DNA of 64,000 bases, taken from contig JAFTRN010000036.1 in assembly GCA_017462265.1 (NCBI GenBank), forward strand, positions 53,266-117,265, written 5' to 3'. The position numbers and the translations under genes were made by a program. Source of the DNA: Coprobacter sp. (GTDB taxonomy: Bacteria; Bacteroidota; Bacteroidia; Bacteroidales; UBA11471). Below are positions 8,519-17,778 of this stretch, in pieces (the first letter of the stretch is position 1; each line of letters begins with the position of its first letter). The notes beneath the pieces are model-generated. The model worked only from the letters and a program-made list of their open reading frames with translations, was not told the origin of the DNA and searched no databases.

Positions 8519-9091
8519 GTGGAATACAACATTGGACAATATATCGAGTTATTGGCACAGCGACACAATATGTCGCAAGCCGAGGTGGCACGTGAAATAA
8601 AAGTTTCACGCCAATCGTTGAGCCATATCATTTGCGGAAAACGCGAATTGTCATTACAACTCGCTATGAAATTAGAGGCCTATTTTTCCCTTCCCGAGGG
8701 AGAACTCATGAAATTGCAAGCATTGCAAGCCATACAACACCGCAAACACATTATCCGCACCAACTTGTGTAAAAAGCTCATAAGCAAAAATGCTTTTTGG
8801 TCTTACGATGTAAAAGACCTATGCGATATTCCCGACGATGAAATCATAGAGAAATGTTTTACCACGCTCGATATAGACGATATCGACTTGATGTTTGAAC
8901 TCTATCCTCGCAAACAAATTATGAAAGTATGGAGAGAACAAATGGCCATTCGGGGTGAATATATGCAAATGCTCAATGTGATGATTGCCATGTATTATTT
9001 CGGTATCAAAGAACCCGAGAAATATATCAAAAAAATAGTGCAACAACATCTAAACAAACTATTGCAAAATGCGTCAAGGATTGACTGCTAA
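8519..9091 (+). CDS. XRE-family helix-turn-helix protein, putative antitoxin/regulator
   Basis: The 190-residue protein has an HTH_3 domain at about residues 5-55 (Met-Ser-Gln-Ala-Glu-Val-Ala-Arg-Glu-Ile-Lys-Val-Ser-Arg-Gln-Ser-Leu-Ser). A C-terminal domain rich in Asp-Ile-Asp follows, which I do not recognise. The start is GTG. The next in-frame methionine falls inside the HTH, so GTG at 8519 is preferred. Its 3' end overlaps the AbiEii-type gene by 23 bases, so the two are translated together. By position and family it is the antitoxin and self-repressor of a toxin-antitoxin-like pair. It is not an AbiEi-type winged-helix antitoxin, so the pair is not a textbook AbiE system. Confidence 0.8.
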   Translation: MEYNIGQYIELLAQRHNMSQAEVAREIKVSRQSLSHIICGKRELSLQLAMKLEAYFSLPEGELMKLQALQAIQHRKHIIRTNLCKKLISKNAFWSYDVKDLCDIPDDEIIEKCFTTLDIDDIDLMFELYPRKQIMKVWREQMAIRGEYMQMLNVMIAMYYFGIKEPEKYIKKIVQQHLNKLLQNASRIDC

Positions 9092-9713
9092 TATCGAGCA
9101 TATTATCGACAAAATAGCACTATTGGAGTGTATAAAACCCTATACACTATGTGGCGGTACGGCACTTGCCATGCAGATAGGCCATCGCCAAAGCGAGGAT
9201 CTCGACTTCATGATGTGGCGCAAGTCCAAAAAAGAAAAACCCGAAGTAGATTGGCACAACATCGAAAAAGAACTTACCGAAAAGGTCGGTCCGATTGAAA
9301 ACTTCAATATGCTCGGATTTGACCAAGTGGAATTTCTGGTAGGGGGCGTCAAAATATCATTTTTTGTAAGCGATAATTACTCTCCCGTCACTTCCGAAAT
9401 CGAATATTCGGGCAATATACGTCTTGCCGATATAGGGGCCATCATGGCTATGAAGATGGAGGTAATGTTACGTCGAATGAAATTTCGCGACTATTACGAC
9501 ATCTATTGTATGTTGCGAGAGGGGTATTCTATCCACACCGGTATCGAAAAGGCTCTTAAATACTCCCTTCATCGTCTTTCGACCAAAAACATCATTACCA
9601 TGCTCCTCGCCGGGCAGTTTGCTCCCGAAAACAATTTTACAACATTGACGCCCAAATACAACGTCTCCAAAGAGGATATACGCACATATATTCTTCAAAA
9701 GCTAAAAGAATAG
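9069..9713 (+). CDS. AbiEii/AbiGii-family nucleotidyltransferase toxin
   Basis: The 214-residue protein carries the signature Cys-Gly-Gly-Thr-Ala-Leu (residues 28-33), Arg-Gln-Ser-Glu-Asp-Leu-Asp-Phe (40-47) and a C-terminal Arg-x-Lys-Phe-Arg-Asp-Tyr-Tyr-Asp-Ile-Tyr motif. These are the DUF1814/AbiEii nucleotidyltransferase motifs. Characterised members transfer nucleotides to tRNA acceptor ends and arrest growth, either in abortive phage defence or as type IV toxins. The gene overlaps the upstream XRE gene by 23 bases and both share one promoter. The key Gly-Gly-Thr, Asp-x-Asp and Lys/Arg residues are present, so it looks active. Other DUF1814 proteins are not toxins, so the toxin role is an inference from context. 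Confidence 0.85.
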   Translation: MRQGLTANIEHIIDKIALLECIKPYTLCGGTALAMQIGHRQSEDLDFMMWRKSKKEKPEVDWHNIEKELTEKVGPIENFNMLGFDQVEFLVGGVKISFFVSDNYSPVTSEIEYSGNIRLADIGAIMAMKMEVMLRRMKFRDYYDIYCMLREGYSIHTGIEKALKYSLHRLSTKNIITMLLAGQFAPENNFTTLTPKYNVSKEDIRTYILQKLKE

Positions 9714-9975
9714 TTACCGAAGCTCAAAAAACACCTCTTTACACCTAAATTTTAGTTTTTTTGAAAAAGAGGTGGGAGAGGGGTTTCATTTTTCGGGCGG
9801 AATAGTTACCTTTGTATGGCTGAAAAAAGTCCGTACCGAAAGGGCCGAATATCCCCCGTGGCGCAGCCGATATACACATGCTGAACTGTTTAGAACTTTC
9901 CTTGAAAAGTTATTCAAAATCAGGTTCTATAAACATATTCACAAATAATAATCATAACACCTAAAACATATTCCC
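9714..9975 (+). promoter_or_regulatory. Intergenic region and leader of mutS, with -7 element at 9807-9814
   Basis: TACCTTTG at 9807-9814 fits TAnnTTTG. It predicts a leader of about 155 bases before the GTG of mutS, long for this window, with a GC-rich block near 9840-9880. I recognise no known riboswitch in it. Confidence 0.5.
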
Positions 9976-12594
9976 GTGGCAAAAGAGATGGTCGAAACCC
10001 CGCTGATGAAACAGTATCTCGAGATGAAAGCAGTTCACCCCGACGCCATATTGCTGTTCCGCGTGGGCGACTTCTACGAAACATTTTCCGACGATGCCAT
10101 TGCCGCCTCGGAAATATTAGGTATCACCCTCACCCGTAGAGCCAACGGAGCAGCACAGTATGTAGAGCTTGCCGGATTTCCTCACCACGCTCTCGACACC
10201 TATCTGCCCAAGCTCGTGCGTGCCGGTAAGCGTGTCGCCATCTGCGAACAACTCGAAGATCCCAAACTCACCAAGAAACTCGTAAAGCGCGGTATCACTG
10301 AACTGGTGACGCCCGGCGTGTCGATAAACGACAATATACTCAATCACAAAGAGAATAACTTCTTGGCCGGCGTACACTTCGGACGCACCACCTGCGGAGT
10401 GGCATTTCTCGACATCTCCACCGGTGAATTTCTCACCGCCGAGGGCAATTACGACTATATCGACAAGCTATTAGGCAATTTCCAGCCCAAGGAGGTACTT
10501 TTCGAACGTAGCAAGCGTAAAAATTTCGAAGAGCATTTCGGTAACCGCTATTGTACGTTCGAACTCGACGACTGGATTTTTACCGAGGAGGCAGCTACCG
10601 AACGATTGTTGCGTCACTTCGGCACCAAAAACCTCAAAGGATTCGGCGTACAGCACCTGCCCCATGGCATCATCGCCTCGGGTGCATTGTTGCACTACCT
10701 CGACATTACCAAGCACACACAAATATCGCATATACTCTCGCTATCGCGCATCGAGGCCGATCGCTACGTGCGACTCGACAAATTTACCGTGCGCAGTCTC
10801 GAACTGCTCGGTACGATGAACGAGGGCGGGAAAAGTCTGCTCGACATCATCGACCGCACCATCAGCCCCATGGGGGCTCGGCTGTTGCGCCGGTGGATTA
10901 CCTTCCCACTGAAAGAGGTACAGCCTATACTCGACCGTCAGGAGGTGGTCGAATACTTCTTCCGCAACCCTGCGGCCAAAGAGCTTATAGACCAACAACT
11001 GTCACTCGTGGGCGACCTCGAACGCCTCATATCCAAGGTGGCAGTAGGGCGCATCACACCGCGTGAGACCGTGCAACTGCGAGTATCTCTTGCCGCCATA
11101 GAGCCTATACGCGACTGTTGCGCCGCAACCGACAACGACGTGTTACAGCGCATCGCCGCCCAGCTCAACCCTTGCGCCCTCATTCGCGACCGCATCGAAC
11201 GGGAAATTTCCCCCGACGCTCCCACATTGGTCAATCGGGGCGGTATCATCGCACACGGTGTGAACCCCGAACTCGATGAACTGCGTGAAATAGCCTACTC
11301 GGGCAAAGACTATCTGTTGCAACTGCAACAGCGCGAGAGCGAACGCACCGGTATTCCCAGCCTCAAAATCGGTTACAACAACGTATTTGGCTACTACATC
11401 GAGGTGCGAAACACCCACAAAGACAAGGTACCCGAGGAATGGGTGCGCAAACAGACACTCGTGGGAGCCGAGCGCTACATCACCCAAGAACTCAAGGAAT
11501 ATGAGGAAAAAATACTCGGAGCCGAAGAGAAAATACTTATACTCGAAACCAAACTGTTCAACGACCTCGTGTCGGCCATAGCCGATTTCATACCGGCCAT
11601 ACAGCACGATGCCAATCTGGTGGCCCGCATCGACTGCCTGCTTTCGTTTGCCAAGACGGCTCAAGAATATCACTACATACGCCCCGACGTAAACGATTCC
11701 TATACCATCGAAATCAAGGAGGGACGACACCCCGTAATCGAACGACAGATGCCCCCGGGCGAAAGTTATATCTCCAACAGCGTGACACTCGACAACGACC
11801 ACCAACAAATCATCATGATTACCGGTCCCAATATGGCGGGTAAATCGGCGCTGTTGCGACAGACGGCGCTCATCGTGGTACTGGCGCAAATAGGCAGTTT
11901 CGTGCCTGCCGAAGCGGCACACATAGGAGTTGTCGATAAGGTATTCACTCGGGTAGGAGCCTCCGACAACATTTCACTCGGCGAATCGACCTTCATGGTA
12001 GAAATGAACGAGGCCGCCGATATACTCAACAATTTGAGTGACCGCAGTCTCGTACTTTTCGACGAGTTAGGTCGCGGAACGAGTACCTACGACGGTATAT
12101 CCATCGCATGGGCTATCGTGGAATATATACACGAACACCGCCGGGCAAGAGCCAAAACCCTGTTTGCCACACACTACCACGAGCTGAACGAGATGGAGAA
12201 ATCCTTCCATCGCATCGCCAACTACAACGTCTCGGTAAAAGAGGTCGATAATCGCGTCATATTCCTCCGCAAACTGGTAAGAGGGGGTAGCGAGCACAGC
12301 TTCGGAATACACGTGGCCAAACTCGCCGGTATGCCACAAACCATCGTACAACGCGCCGGTGATATACTCACCCAACTCGAAAGCGAAAATCGCCAAAACG
12401 GCATCGCCACCCCCAAGATTTCCACCAAAGAGGCTTCGAAACAGGGAGGTATGCAACTCAGTTTCTTCCAGCTCGACGACCCTGTACTGAGCCAGATACG
12501 CGACGAGATACTGCATACCGACATCAACAACCTCACCCCCGTAGAGGCCCTCAACAAGCTCAACGACATTCGCAAAATCATTACAGGCAAATAA
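9976..12594 (+). CDS. mutS: DNA mismatch repair protein MutS
   Basis: The 872-residue MutS is full length. The mismatch-reading motif Gly-Asp-Phe33-Tyr-Glu35 is in the N-terminal domain. The ATPase has Walker A Thr-Gly-Pro-Asn-Met-Ala-Gly-Lys-Ser (residues 616-624), Walker B Phe-Asp-Glu-Leu-Gly-Arg-Gly-Thr-Ser (about 694) and the downstream Thr-His-Tyr-His-Glu. A helix-turn-helix dimerisation segment follows ([11 protein letters not shown]). The predicted start is GTG, giving an N-terminus that places the Glu-Thr-Pro-Leu-Met family motif at residues 7-11. It recognises base mismatches and loops and recruits MutL. The next gene begins 62 bases after the stop. It differs from MutS2, which lacks the mismatch domain. 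Confidence 0.97.
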   Translation: MAKEMVETPLMKQYLEMKAVHPDAILLFRVGDFYETFSDDAIAASEILGITLTRRANGAAQYVELAGFPHHALDTYLPKLVRAGKRVAICEQLEDPKLTKKLVKRGITELVTPGVSINDNILNHKENNFLAGVHFGRTTCGVAFLDISTGEFLTAEGNYDYIDKLLGNFQPKEVLFERSKRKNFEEHFGNRYCTFELDDWIFTEEAATERLLRHFGTKNLKGFGVQHLPHGIIASGALLHYLDITKHTQISHILSLSRIEADRYVRLDKFTVRSLELLGTMNEGGKSLLDIIDRTISPMGARLLRRWITFPLKEVQPILDRQEVVEYFFRNPAAKELIDQQLSLVGDLERLISKVAVGRITPRETVQLRVSLAAIEPIRDCCAATDNDVLQRIAAQLNPCALIRDRIEREISPDAPTLVNRGGIIAHGVNPELDELREIAYSGKDYLLQLQQRESERTGIPSLKIGYNNVFGYYIEVRNTHKDKVPEEWVRKQTLVGAERYITQELKEYEEKILGAEEKILILETKLFNDLVSAIADFIPAIQHDANLVARIDCLLSFAKTAQEYHYIRPDVNDSYTIEIKEGRHPVIERQMPPGESYISNSVTLDNDHQQIIMITGPNMAGKSALLRQTALIVVLAQIGSFVPAEAAHIGVVDKVFTRVGASDNISLGESTFMVEMNEAADILNNLSDRSLVLFDELGRGTSTYDGISIAWAIVEYIHEHRRARAKTLFATHYHELNEMEKSFHRIANYNVSVKEVDNRVIFLRKLVRGGSEHSFGIHVAKLAGMPQTIVQRAGDILTQLESENRQNGIATPKISTKEASKQGGMQLSFFQLDDPVLSQIRDEILHTDINNLTPVEALNKLNDIRKIITGK

Positions 12595-12656
12595 GGCACT
12601 GTTTTGATATGAGACCTTGGAGCAAACAAGTTCTGTAAAACTTCACCATTACAACG

Positions 12657-13910
12657 ATGACAGCAAAAGACTTTGAAATCATGGCACCCGTCGGCTCATA
12701 CGAGTCACTCACCGCCGCCATACAGGCCGGGGCCGGATCGATATATTTCGGTATCGAAGGGCTGAATATGCGCGCCCGCAGTGCCAACAATTTCACCATT
12801 GACGACCTGCACGAGATAGCCCGCATCTGTCGTGAGAACGGACTGAAAAGCTACCTCACCGTCAATACCATCATCTACGATGGGGATATCGACCTCATGC
12901 ATCGTATTATCGAGGCCGCTCACGAGGCCGGGCTATCGGCTATCATAGCAAGCGATGTAGCCGCCATGACCTATGCCCGCAGCATAGGAGTGGAGGTACA
13001 TCTCTCTACCCAACTCAATATCACCAACGTCGAGGCGCTGAAATTCTATGCTCAATTTGCCGATGTGGTAGTACTCGCACGCGAGTTAAATCTCGACCAA
13101 GTAGCTCATATTTATCACGAGATAGAACGCCAACACATTACCGGTCCGCGCGGAGAACTTATACGCATAGAGATGTTCACCCACGGAGCATTGTGTATGG
13201 CGGTATCGGGCAAATGTTATCTCAGCCTGCACGAGCTCAACGCCTCGGCCAACAGAGGTGCCTGTATGCAAGTGTGTCGCCGAGGATACACCGTGCGCGA
13301 CCGAGAGAGCGATATAGAACTCGATATCGAAAATCAATATATACTATCGCCCAAAGACCTGAAAACCATACATTTCATAAATCGTATGATGGACGCCGGC
13401 GTGCGTGTGTTCAAAATCGAAGGTCGTGCTCGCAGTGCCGAATATGTGCGCACCGTAGCCGAGTGTTACCGCGAAGCCATAGAGAGTGTACTCGACGGCT
13501 CCTACGACGATGAGAAAATTGCCGACTGGGACACCCGTTTGCAGAAAGTGTTCAACCGCGGATTCTGGAACGGCTATTACCTGGGACAACGATTGGGTGA
13601 GTGGAGTCACACTTACGGCTCCGAAGCCACACGTGTGAAAGTATATATAGGCAAAGGCGTGAAATACTATTCCAATCTCGGTGTGGCCGAATTTGTAATG
13701 GAAAGCGGCTCACTGCATGTAGGCGACGAAATAGTCATCACCGGCCCTACCACCGGCGCCATCATCACCACCGTCGATGAGATAAGGGTTGAGTTACAAG
13801 CCGTCGAAGAGACCATAAAGGGTGAACACTTCTCCATAAAGATAGGGCAGAAGATACGCCCGTCGGACAAACTCTATAAATGGGTTACACCCGAAAGTCT
13901 GCGTAAATGA
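12657..13910 (+). CDS. trhP: Peptidase U32 family protein, TrhP-like tRNA uridine-34 hydroxylation protein
   Basis: The 417-residue protein has the U32 family start (Glu-Ile-Met-Ala-Pro-Val-Gly-Ser-Tyr-Glu-Ser-Leu, then Ala-Gly-Ala). It has four cysteines arranged as His-Gly-Ala-Leu-Cys, Gly-Lys-Cys, Gly-Ala-Cys and Gln-Val-Cys-Arg, the pattern of iron-sulfur ligands in E. coli YegQ/TrhP. TrhP uses prephenate to make 5-hydroxyuridine at tRNA position 34. RlhA, the 23S rRNA member, is about 650 residues and has an extra C-terminal domain not present here. The length therefore favours TrhP. The gene's stop overlaps the mnmD start by 4 bases. Older annotations call this family collagenase-like, which the residues do not support. 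Confidence 0.82.
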   Translation: MTAKDFEIMAPVGSYESLTAAIQAGAGSIYFGIEGLNMRARSANNFTIDDLHEIARICRENGLKSYLTVNTIIYDGDIDLMHRIIEAAHEAGLSAIIASDVAAMTYARSIGVEVHLSTQLNITNVEALKFYAQFADVVVLARELNLDQVAHIYHEIERQHITGPRGELIRIEMFTHGALCMAVSGKCYLSLHELNASANRGACMQVCRRGYTVRDRESDIELDIENQYILSPKDLKTIHFINRMMDAGVRVFKIEGRARSAEYVRTVAECYREAIESVLDGSYDDEKIADWDTRLQKVFNRGFWNGYYLGQRLGEWSHTYGSEATRVKVYIGKGVKYYSNLGVAEFVMESGSLHVGDEIVITGPTTGAIITTVDEIRVELQAVEETIKGEHFSIKIGQKIRPSDKLYKWVTPESLRK

Positions 13911-14593
13911 CACCAGAAAAACCGATTTTCACCCCTACGGCCGATGGTTCCACCACCCTCTACCTACCACATCTCGACGAGCATTATCACTCCATAAAAG
14001 GTGCGCTCACCGAGTCACTGCACGTATATATCGAAACCGCACTTCATGCCATCGAGCAAGACGAAATCGCTCTTTTTGAGTGTGGATTCGGCACGGGACT
14101 CAACGCCTTTCTCACACTCCTCGATTGCGAAAGAAGTCATCGTAAGGTACATTATCAAGTCATAGAAGCCTTTCCGCTCGATGTCGATACCGCCTCGGCT
14201 CTGCAATACCCCCGGCTCATTGCCCCCGACACACCCCATGCCACCACTCTTTTTACTCGGTTGCATAGTTGCGAATGGAACACACCCATAGAAATCACAC
14301 CATATTTTACCCTGCATAAAATATTGGGCGACATCACAACCCACCCCATCTCCGAGAACAGCTACGATGTAATCTATTACGACGCGTTCGCACCCGAGAA
14401 ACAGCCCGAATTATGGAGCGAGGAACTACTCTCACGCATAGCCCGCTCGCTACGTCACAGTGGTGTGCTCAGTACCTATTGTGCCAAAGGCGAGATACGT
14501 CGCCGCCTCACTCGTGCCGGCCTCACAGTACACCGCACCCCGGGACCCATAGGAGGAAAACGCGAGATACTGCAAGCCTTCCGCAATATTTGA
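13907..14593 (+). CDS. mnmD: tRNA (5-methylaminomethyl-2-thiouridine)(34)-methyltransferase MnmD
   Basis: The 228-residue protein matches the MnmC2 methyltransferase domain as a free-standing protein. It has an AdoMet-binding loop Glu-Cys-Gly-Phe-Gly-Thr-Gly-Leu-Asn-Ala-Phe (about 58-68) and the catalytic segment Tyr-Tyr-Asp-Ala-Phe-Ala-Pro-Glu-Lys-Gln-Pro-Glu-Leu-Trp (about 155-168). The ending Pro-Gly-Pro-Ile-Gly-Gly-Lys-Arg-Glu is typical. It methylates nm5s2U34 to mnm5s2U34 in tRNAs reading split codon boxes. The FAD oxidase half of E. coli MnmC is absent, which is normal for MnmD. It overlaps the U32 gene (ATGA), so two wobble-uridine enzymes appear to be made together. Confidence 0.9.
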   Translation: MTPEKPIFTPTADGSTTLYLPHLDEHYHSIKGALTESLHVYIETALHAIEQDEIALFECGFGTGLNAFLTLLDCERSHRKVHYQVIEAFPLDVDTASALQYPRLIAPDTPHATTLFTRLHSCEWNTPIEITPYFTLHKILGDITTHPISENSYDVIYYDAFAPEKQPELWSEELLSRIARSLRHSGVLSTYCAKGEIRRRLTRAGLTVHRTPGPIGGKREILQAFRNI

Positions 14594-14685
14594 AATCATT
14601 GGTGCCCGATAATTTATTATACCCCCTTTTCAATTAAAAATAAGTTAATATACAGCTTTATGAGGGGAATGAACGAAGTTTTCAC

Positions 14686-14693
14686 TATTTTTG
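14686..14693 (+). promoter_or_regulatory. Promoter -7 element (TATTTTTG) for the TPR/outer-membrane pair
   Basis: TAnnTTTG match, with predicted transcript start near 14700. The preceding 90 bases are AT-rich and hold no gene. Confidence 0.6.
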
Positions 14694-14748
14694 TTGCTAT
14701 AATGTGTAAAATATGTTTTCGTTACTGAAACACAAACATCGGATTCTT

Positions 14749-17700
14749 ATGAGAAAAAGAACCTTTCAATATATAGCCGGGCTGCTGTTGTGCGGCGCAC
14801 TATATACCTCGGTATCGGCTCAGAAAATTATCAATATAGAGCAACCCTCTCACAGTTACGAACTAGCCATACAGATGTACAACGAAGGCAACTATGCCGG
14901 CTGCATCGACCTCATGACTCAATATCGTACCCGGGCGATAAACGACGACATGTCGGTGGTCGACTATTATATCGCGGCCTCGATGTATGCCTCGGGCAAT
15001 CCCCATGCCCGTGAACAACTCTCGGACTATGTAAAAAAATACCCCGAGACACCCTACACCGAGCAAGCCCGTCTGCTCATAGCACACACCCATCTCGAAA
15101 ACAAAGAATACGATACCGCAATAGACAAATACACATCGGTCGATATAGATAAACTCTCAAAAGACAACCAGGCCGATCTGTTACTGCACCTCGGTATTGC
15201 CTATGTAGCCATAGGTAAAAACGACAAGGCCAAACCCTGCTTCGAAGCCATCAAATCGGTCGGTGGGAACAAAAAGAAAGCCGCTATCTACCACAACGCC
15301 CACCTGCACTATGTAGAGGGCGATTACAAAACGGCAGGAGAGGAGTTTGCCCAACTGACCGACGACAAGACATATGCCCGCGAAGCAACCGCCCTACTCA
15401 CACAATCGCTTTTTGCTCAAAAAGAGTACAACAAATCTATCGCAGAAGGCAAGCGATACATCGAAACCTATCCCGCCGATAGTACCTATTACGAAATAGA
15501 ACGAATAGTGGGAGAGAGCTATTACCACACAGGCGATAACGACCTCACCATAAAGCACCTCAACAGCTACACCGCCCACACCACAACACCCGATGCCAAC
15601 AGCCTCTACGTACTCGGTATGGCTCAATACAACAAGGGCAATTACACCGACGCCATTACCGCGCTGGGCAGAGTGAGTGATGAAAAAAATGCCCTCGGAC
15701 AGAGTGCCTACCTCTATATAGGACATAGCTATTTACGTCTCAACGACCGCACCAACGCCGCTATGGCTTTCGAAATGGCTTCGCGCGACACATACGACAC
15801 CAAGGTGCAAGAAAATGCCCTTTACAACTACGCCATGGTGCTGCACGATGCCACATTCTCGCCCTTTGCCGAGTCTGTAACCATATTCGAGAAATTCCTC
15901 AACCTCTTTCCCGATTCACCCCATGCCGATACCGTAAACGATTACCTTGTCGATGTGTATATGACCACACGCAACTACGAGACCGCTCTACGCTCCATCA
16001 ATAAGATAAAACAACCCGACGCCAAGATACTGCAAGCCAAGCAACGTATTCTCTATCGCCTCGGTACCGAAAGTTTCGCCAACAACGACCTTATCAACGC
16101 CGCCAACTATTTCTCGCAAACCATACGACTGGGCAAATACGACACCGAAGCCCGTGCCGATGCCTACCTATGGCTGGGAGAGTGTCTCTATCGCAAAGGT
16201 GACTATGGTAATGCAGTAAATGCTACTAAAAAGTATCTCCAAGCCACATCAAAAGTCGCTCCGCAAGCCTATTACAACCTCGGATATGGTCTCTTCAAGC
16301 AACACGATTTCGCTGATGCTCAAAACTATTTCGAGCAGTATGTGCAGAACGAGACACGCAACGAGGCCTCTATATCGCGCATAGCCGACGCCTACACCCG
16401 CCGTGCCGACTGCCTCTACGCACAACGCAACTATACCGACGCACACACATTCTACAACGAGGCTCATACCCTCTCACCCTCGACCGGCGACTATGCTCTC
16501 TTCCAAAAAGGTTATATGGCCGGATTGCTGAAACGTCACCTCGAAAAGGCCGATATCATGCAACAACTCGTGAAGGAATATCCGCAGTCCGATTATGCCG
16601 ATGACGCTCTGCTCGAAGAGGGACTTTGCCACGTCATACTCCAAAACGGACAGGCTGCCGACTGCTTCAACTCGTTACTCAATAACTTTCCCGACCGTGA
16701 GACCGCTCGTAAAGCCGGACTGCAACTCGGTATGGTCTATTACAACGACAAGCAACCTACCAAAGCCATAGCGGCCTACAAACGGGTGATAAGCGACTAT
16801 CCCGGCAGCGACGAGGCACGTCTCGCCCTGCAAGACCTTAAAGCTGTGTATGTAGCTCAAAACGACGTCGATAGCTATGCCTCATATCTCAAAACATTGG
16901 GTAACGACGTGACCACCGAGGTATCAGAGCTTGACTCTCTCTCCTTCCTCGTAGCCGAACGGGCATTCCTCAAAAGTCCCGACACCAAATCGGTAGCTCA
17001 ACTCGAGCAATACTTGAAAAAATACCCCAACGGCGCCTATACTTTGTCCACACACAACTATCTTGCACTCTACTACTACGACCGTAAAAACTATACGCGG
17101 GCACGTCGAGAGCTGGCTATCGTACTGAGCCAACCCGAAAGTCCCTATACCGAGGAGGCCCTCCTACGACTTGCCGATATACACGAACGCAGCAAAGAAT
17201 ATCCCGACGCTCTGCAACGTTACCAACAACTCGAGCGTCGCGCATCGACCAAGGAAAATCGTCAAAATGCCCGCCTCGGTGTCATGCGTATGGCAATGCA
17301 GGTAGGCGATAACAAGGAGGTAATAAACATCACCGACAAACTGCTATCCGACGCCACTCTATCGCCCGAGCACGCACGCAATGCCCGTGCAGCCCGTGCC
17401 GAAAGTTTTGTTGCCCTCAAAGAGACTGACAAAGCCGCCACCGAATGGGAAATACTCGCACAAGATCCCCGCACCGAGACAGGTGCCAAATCGGCCTATA
17501 TGTTGGCACAGTATTACCTCGACAAAAGCGATGATACCCGTGCCGAAGCCGTCGTAAACCAACTGCTCGAAAATGGTACTTCCCATCAATATTGGTTGGC
17601 TCGTTGCTTCATAGTACTCTCCGACGTATATGCCGGCCGAGGCGATACCTTCAAAGCCAAGCAATACCTGCTGAGCCTGCAAAACAATTACAAAGCCGAC

Positions 17701-17778
17701 GACGATATTAAAGAGCGTGTCGCCGTGCGTCTCGAAAAATTACAACCTGCCACAACCTCAAATACCGACCAACAATGA
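14749..17778 (+). CDS. Large exported tetratricopeptide-repeat protein
   Basis: From the ATG at 14749 the protein is 1009 residues with a signal peptide (Arg-Lys-Arg-Thr, then a hydrophobic core, ending Val-Ser-Ala-Gln). An in-frame ATG at 14713 would add 12 residues. Most of the rest is TPR-like helix pairs (repeated Ala-x-x-x-Leu-Gly-x-x-Tyr-x-x-x-Gly-Asn/Asp-Tyr-x-x-Ala patterns), reminiscent of BamD/YbgF-type repeats. There is no enzyme motif, so it probably acts as a periplasmic scaffold. Its stop overlaps the start of a barrel-protein gene, which suggests that the two proteins work together at the outer membrane. The exact task is unknown. Confidence 0.85.
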   Translation: MRKRTFQYIAGLLLCGALYTSVSAQKIINIEQPSHSYELAIQMYNEGNYAGCIDLMTQYRTRAINDDMSVVDYYIAASMYASGNPHAREQLSDYVKKYPETPYTEQARLLIAHTHLENKEYDTAIDKYTSVDIDKLSKDNQADLLLHLGIAYVAIGKNDKAKPCFEAIKSVGGNKKKAAIYHNAHLHYVEGDYKTAGEEFAQLTDDKTYAREATALLTQSLFAQKEYNKSIAEGKRYIETYPADSTYYEIERIVGESYYHTGDNDLTIKHLNSYTAHTTTPDANSLYVLGMAQYNKGNYTDAITALGRVSDEKNALGQSAYLYIGHSYLRLNDRTNAAMAFEMASRDTYDTKVQENALYNYAMVLHDATFSPFAESVTIFEKFLNLFPDSPHADTVNDYLVDVYMTTRNYETALRSINKIKQPDAKILQAKQRILYRLGTESFANNDLINAANYFSQTIRLGKYDTEARADAYLWLGECLYRKGDYGNAVNATKKYLQATSKVAPQAYYNLGYGLFKQHDFADAQNYFEQYVQNETRNEASISRIADAYTRRADCLYAQRNYTDAHTFYNEAHTLSPSTGDYALFQKGYMAGLLKRHLEKADIMQQLVKEYPQSDYADDALLEEGLCHVILQNGQAADCFNSLLNNFPDRETARKAGLQLGMVYYNDKQPTKAIAAYKRVISDYPGSDEARLALQDLKAVYVAQNDVDSYASYLKTLGNDVTTEVSELDSLSFLVAERAFLKSPDTKSVAQLEQYLKKYPNGAYTLSTHNYLALYYYDRKNYTRARRELAIVLSQPESPYTEEALLRLADIHERSKEYPDALQRYQQLERRASTKENRQNARLGVMRMAMQVGDNKEVINITDKLLSDATLSPEHARNARAARAESFVALKETDKAATEWEILAQDPRTETGAKSAYMLAQYYLDKSDDTRAEAVVNQLLENGTSHQYWLARCFIVLSDVYAGRGDTFKAKQYLLSLQNNYKADDDIKERVAVRLEKLQPATTSNTDQQ

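Noticed and set aside
14413..14637. A frame overlapping mnmD in another frame and extending beyond it
   Set aside because: Most of it is a shadow of mnmD and its composition (Arg, His, Pro rich) is typical of out-of-frame translation of GC-rich DNA.
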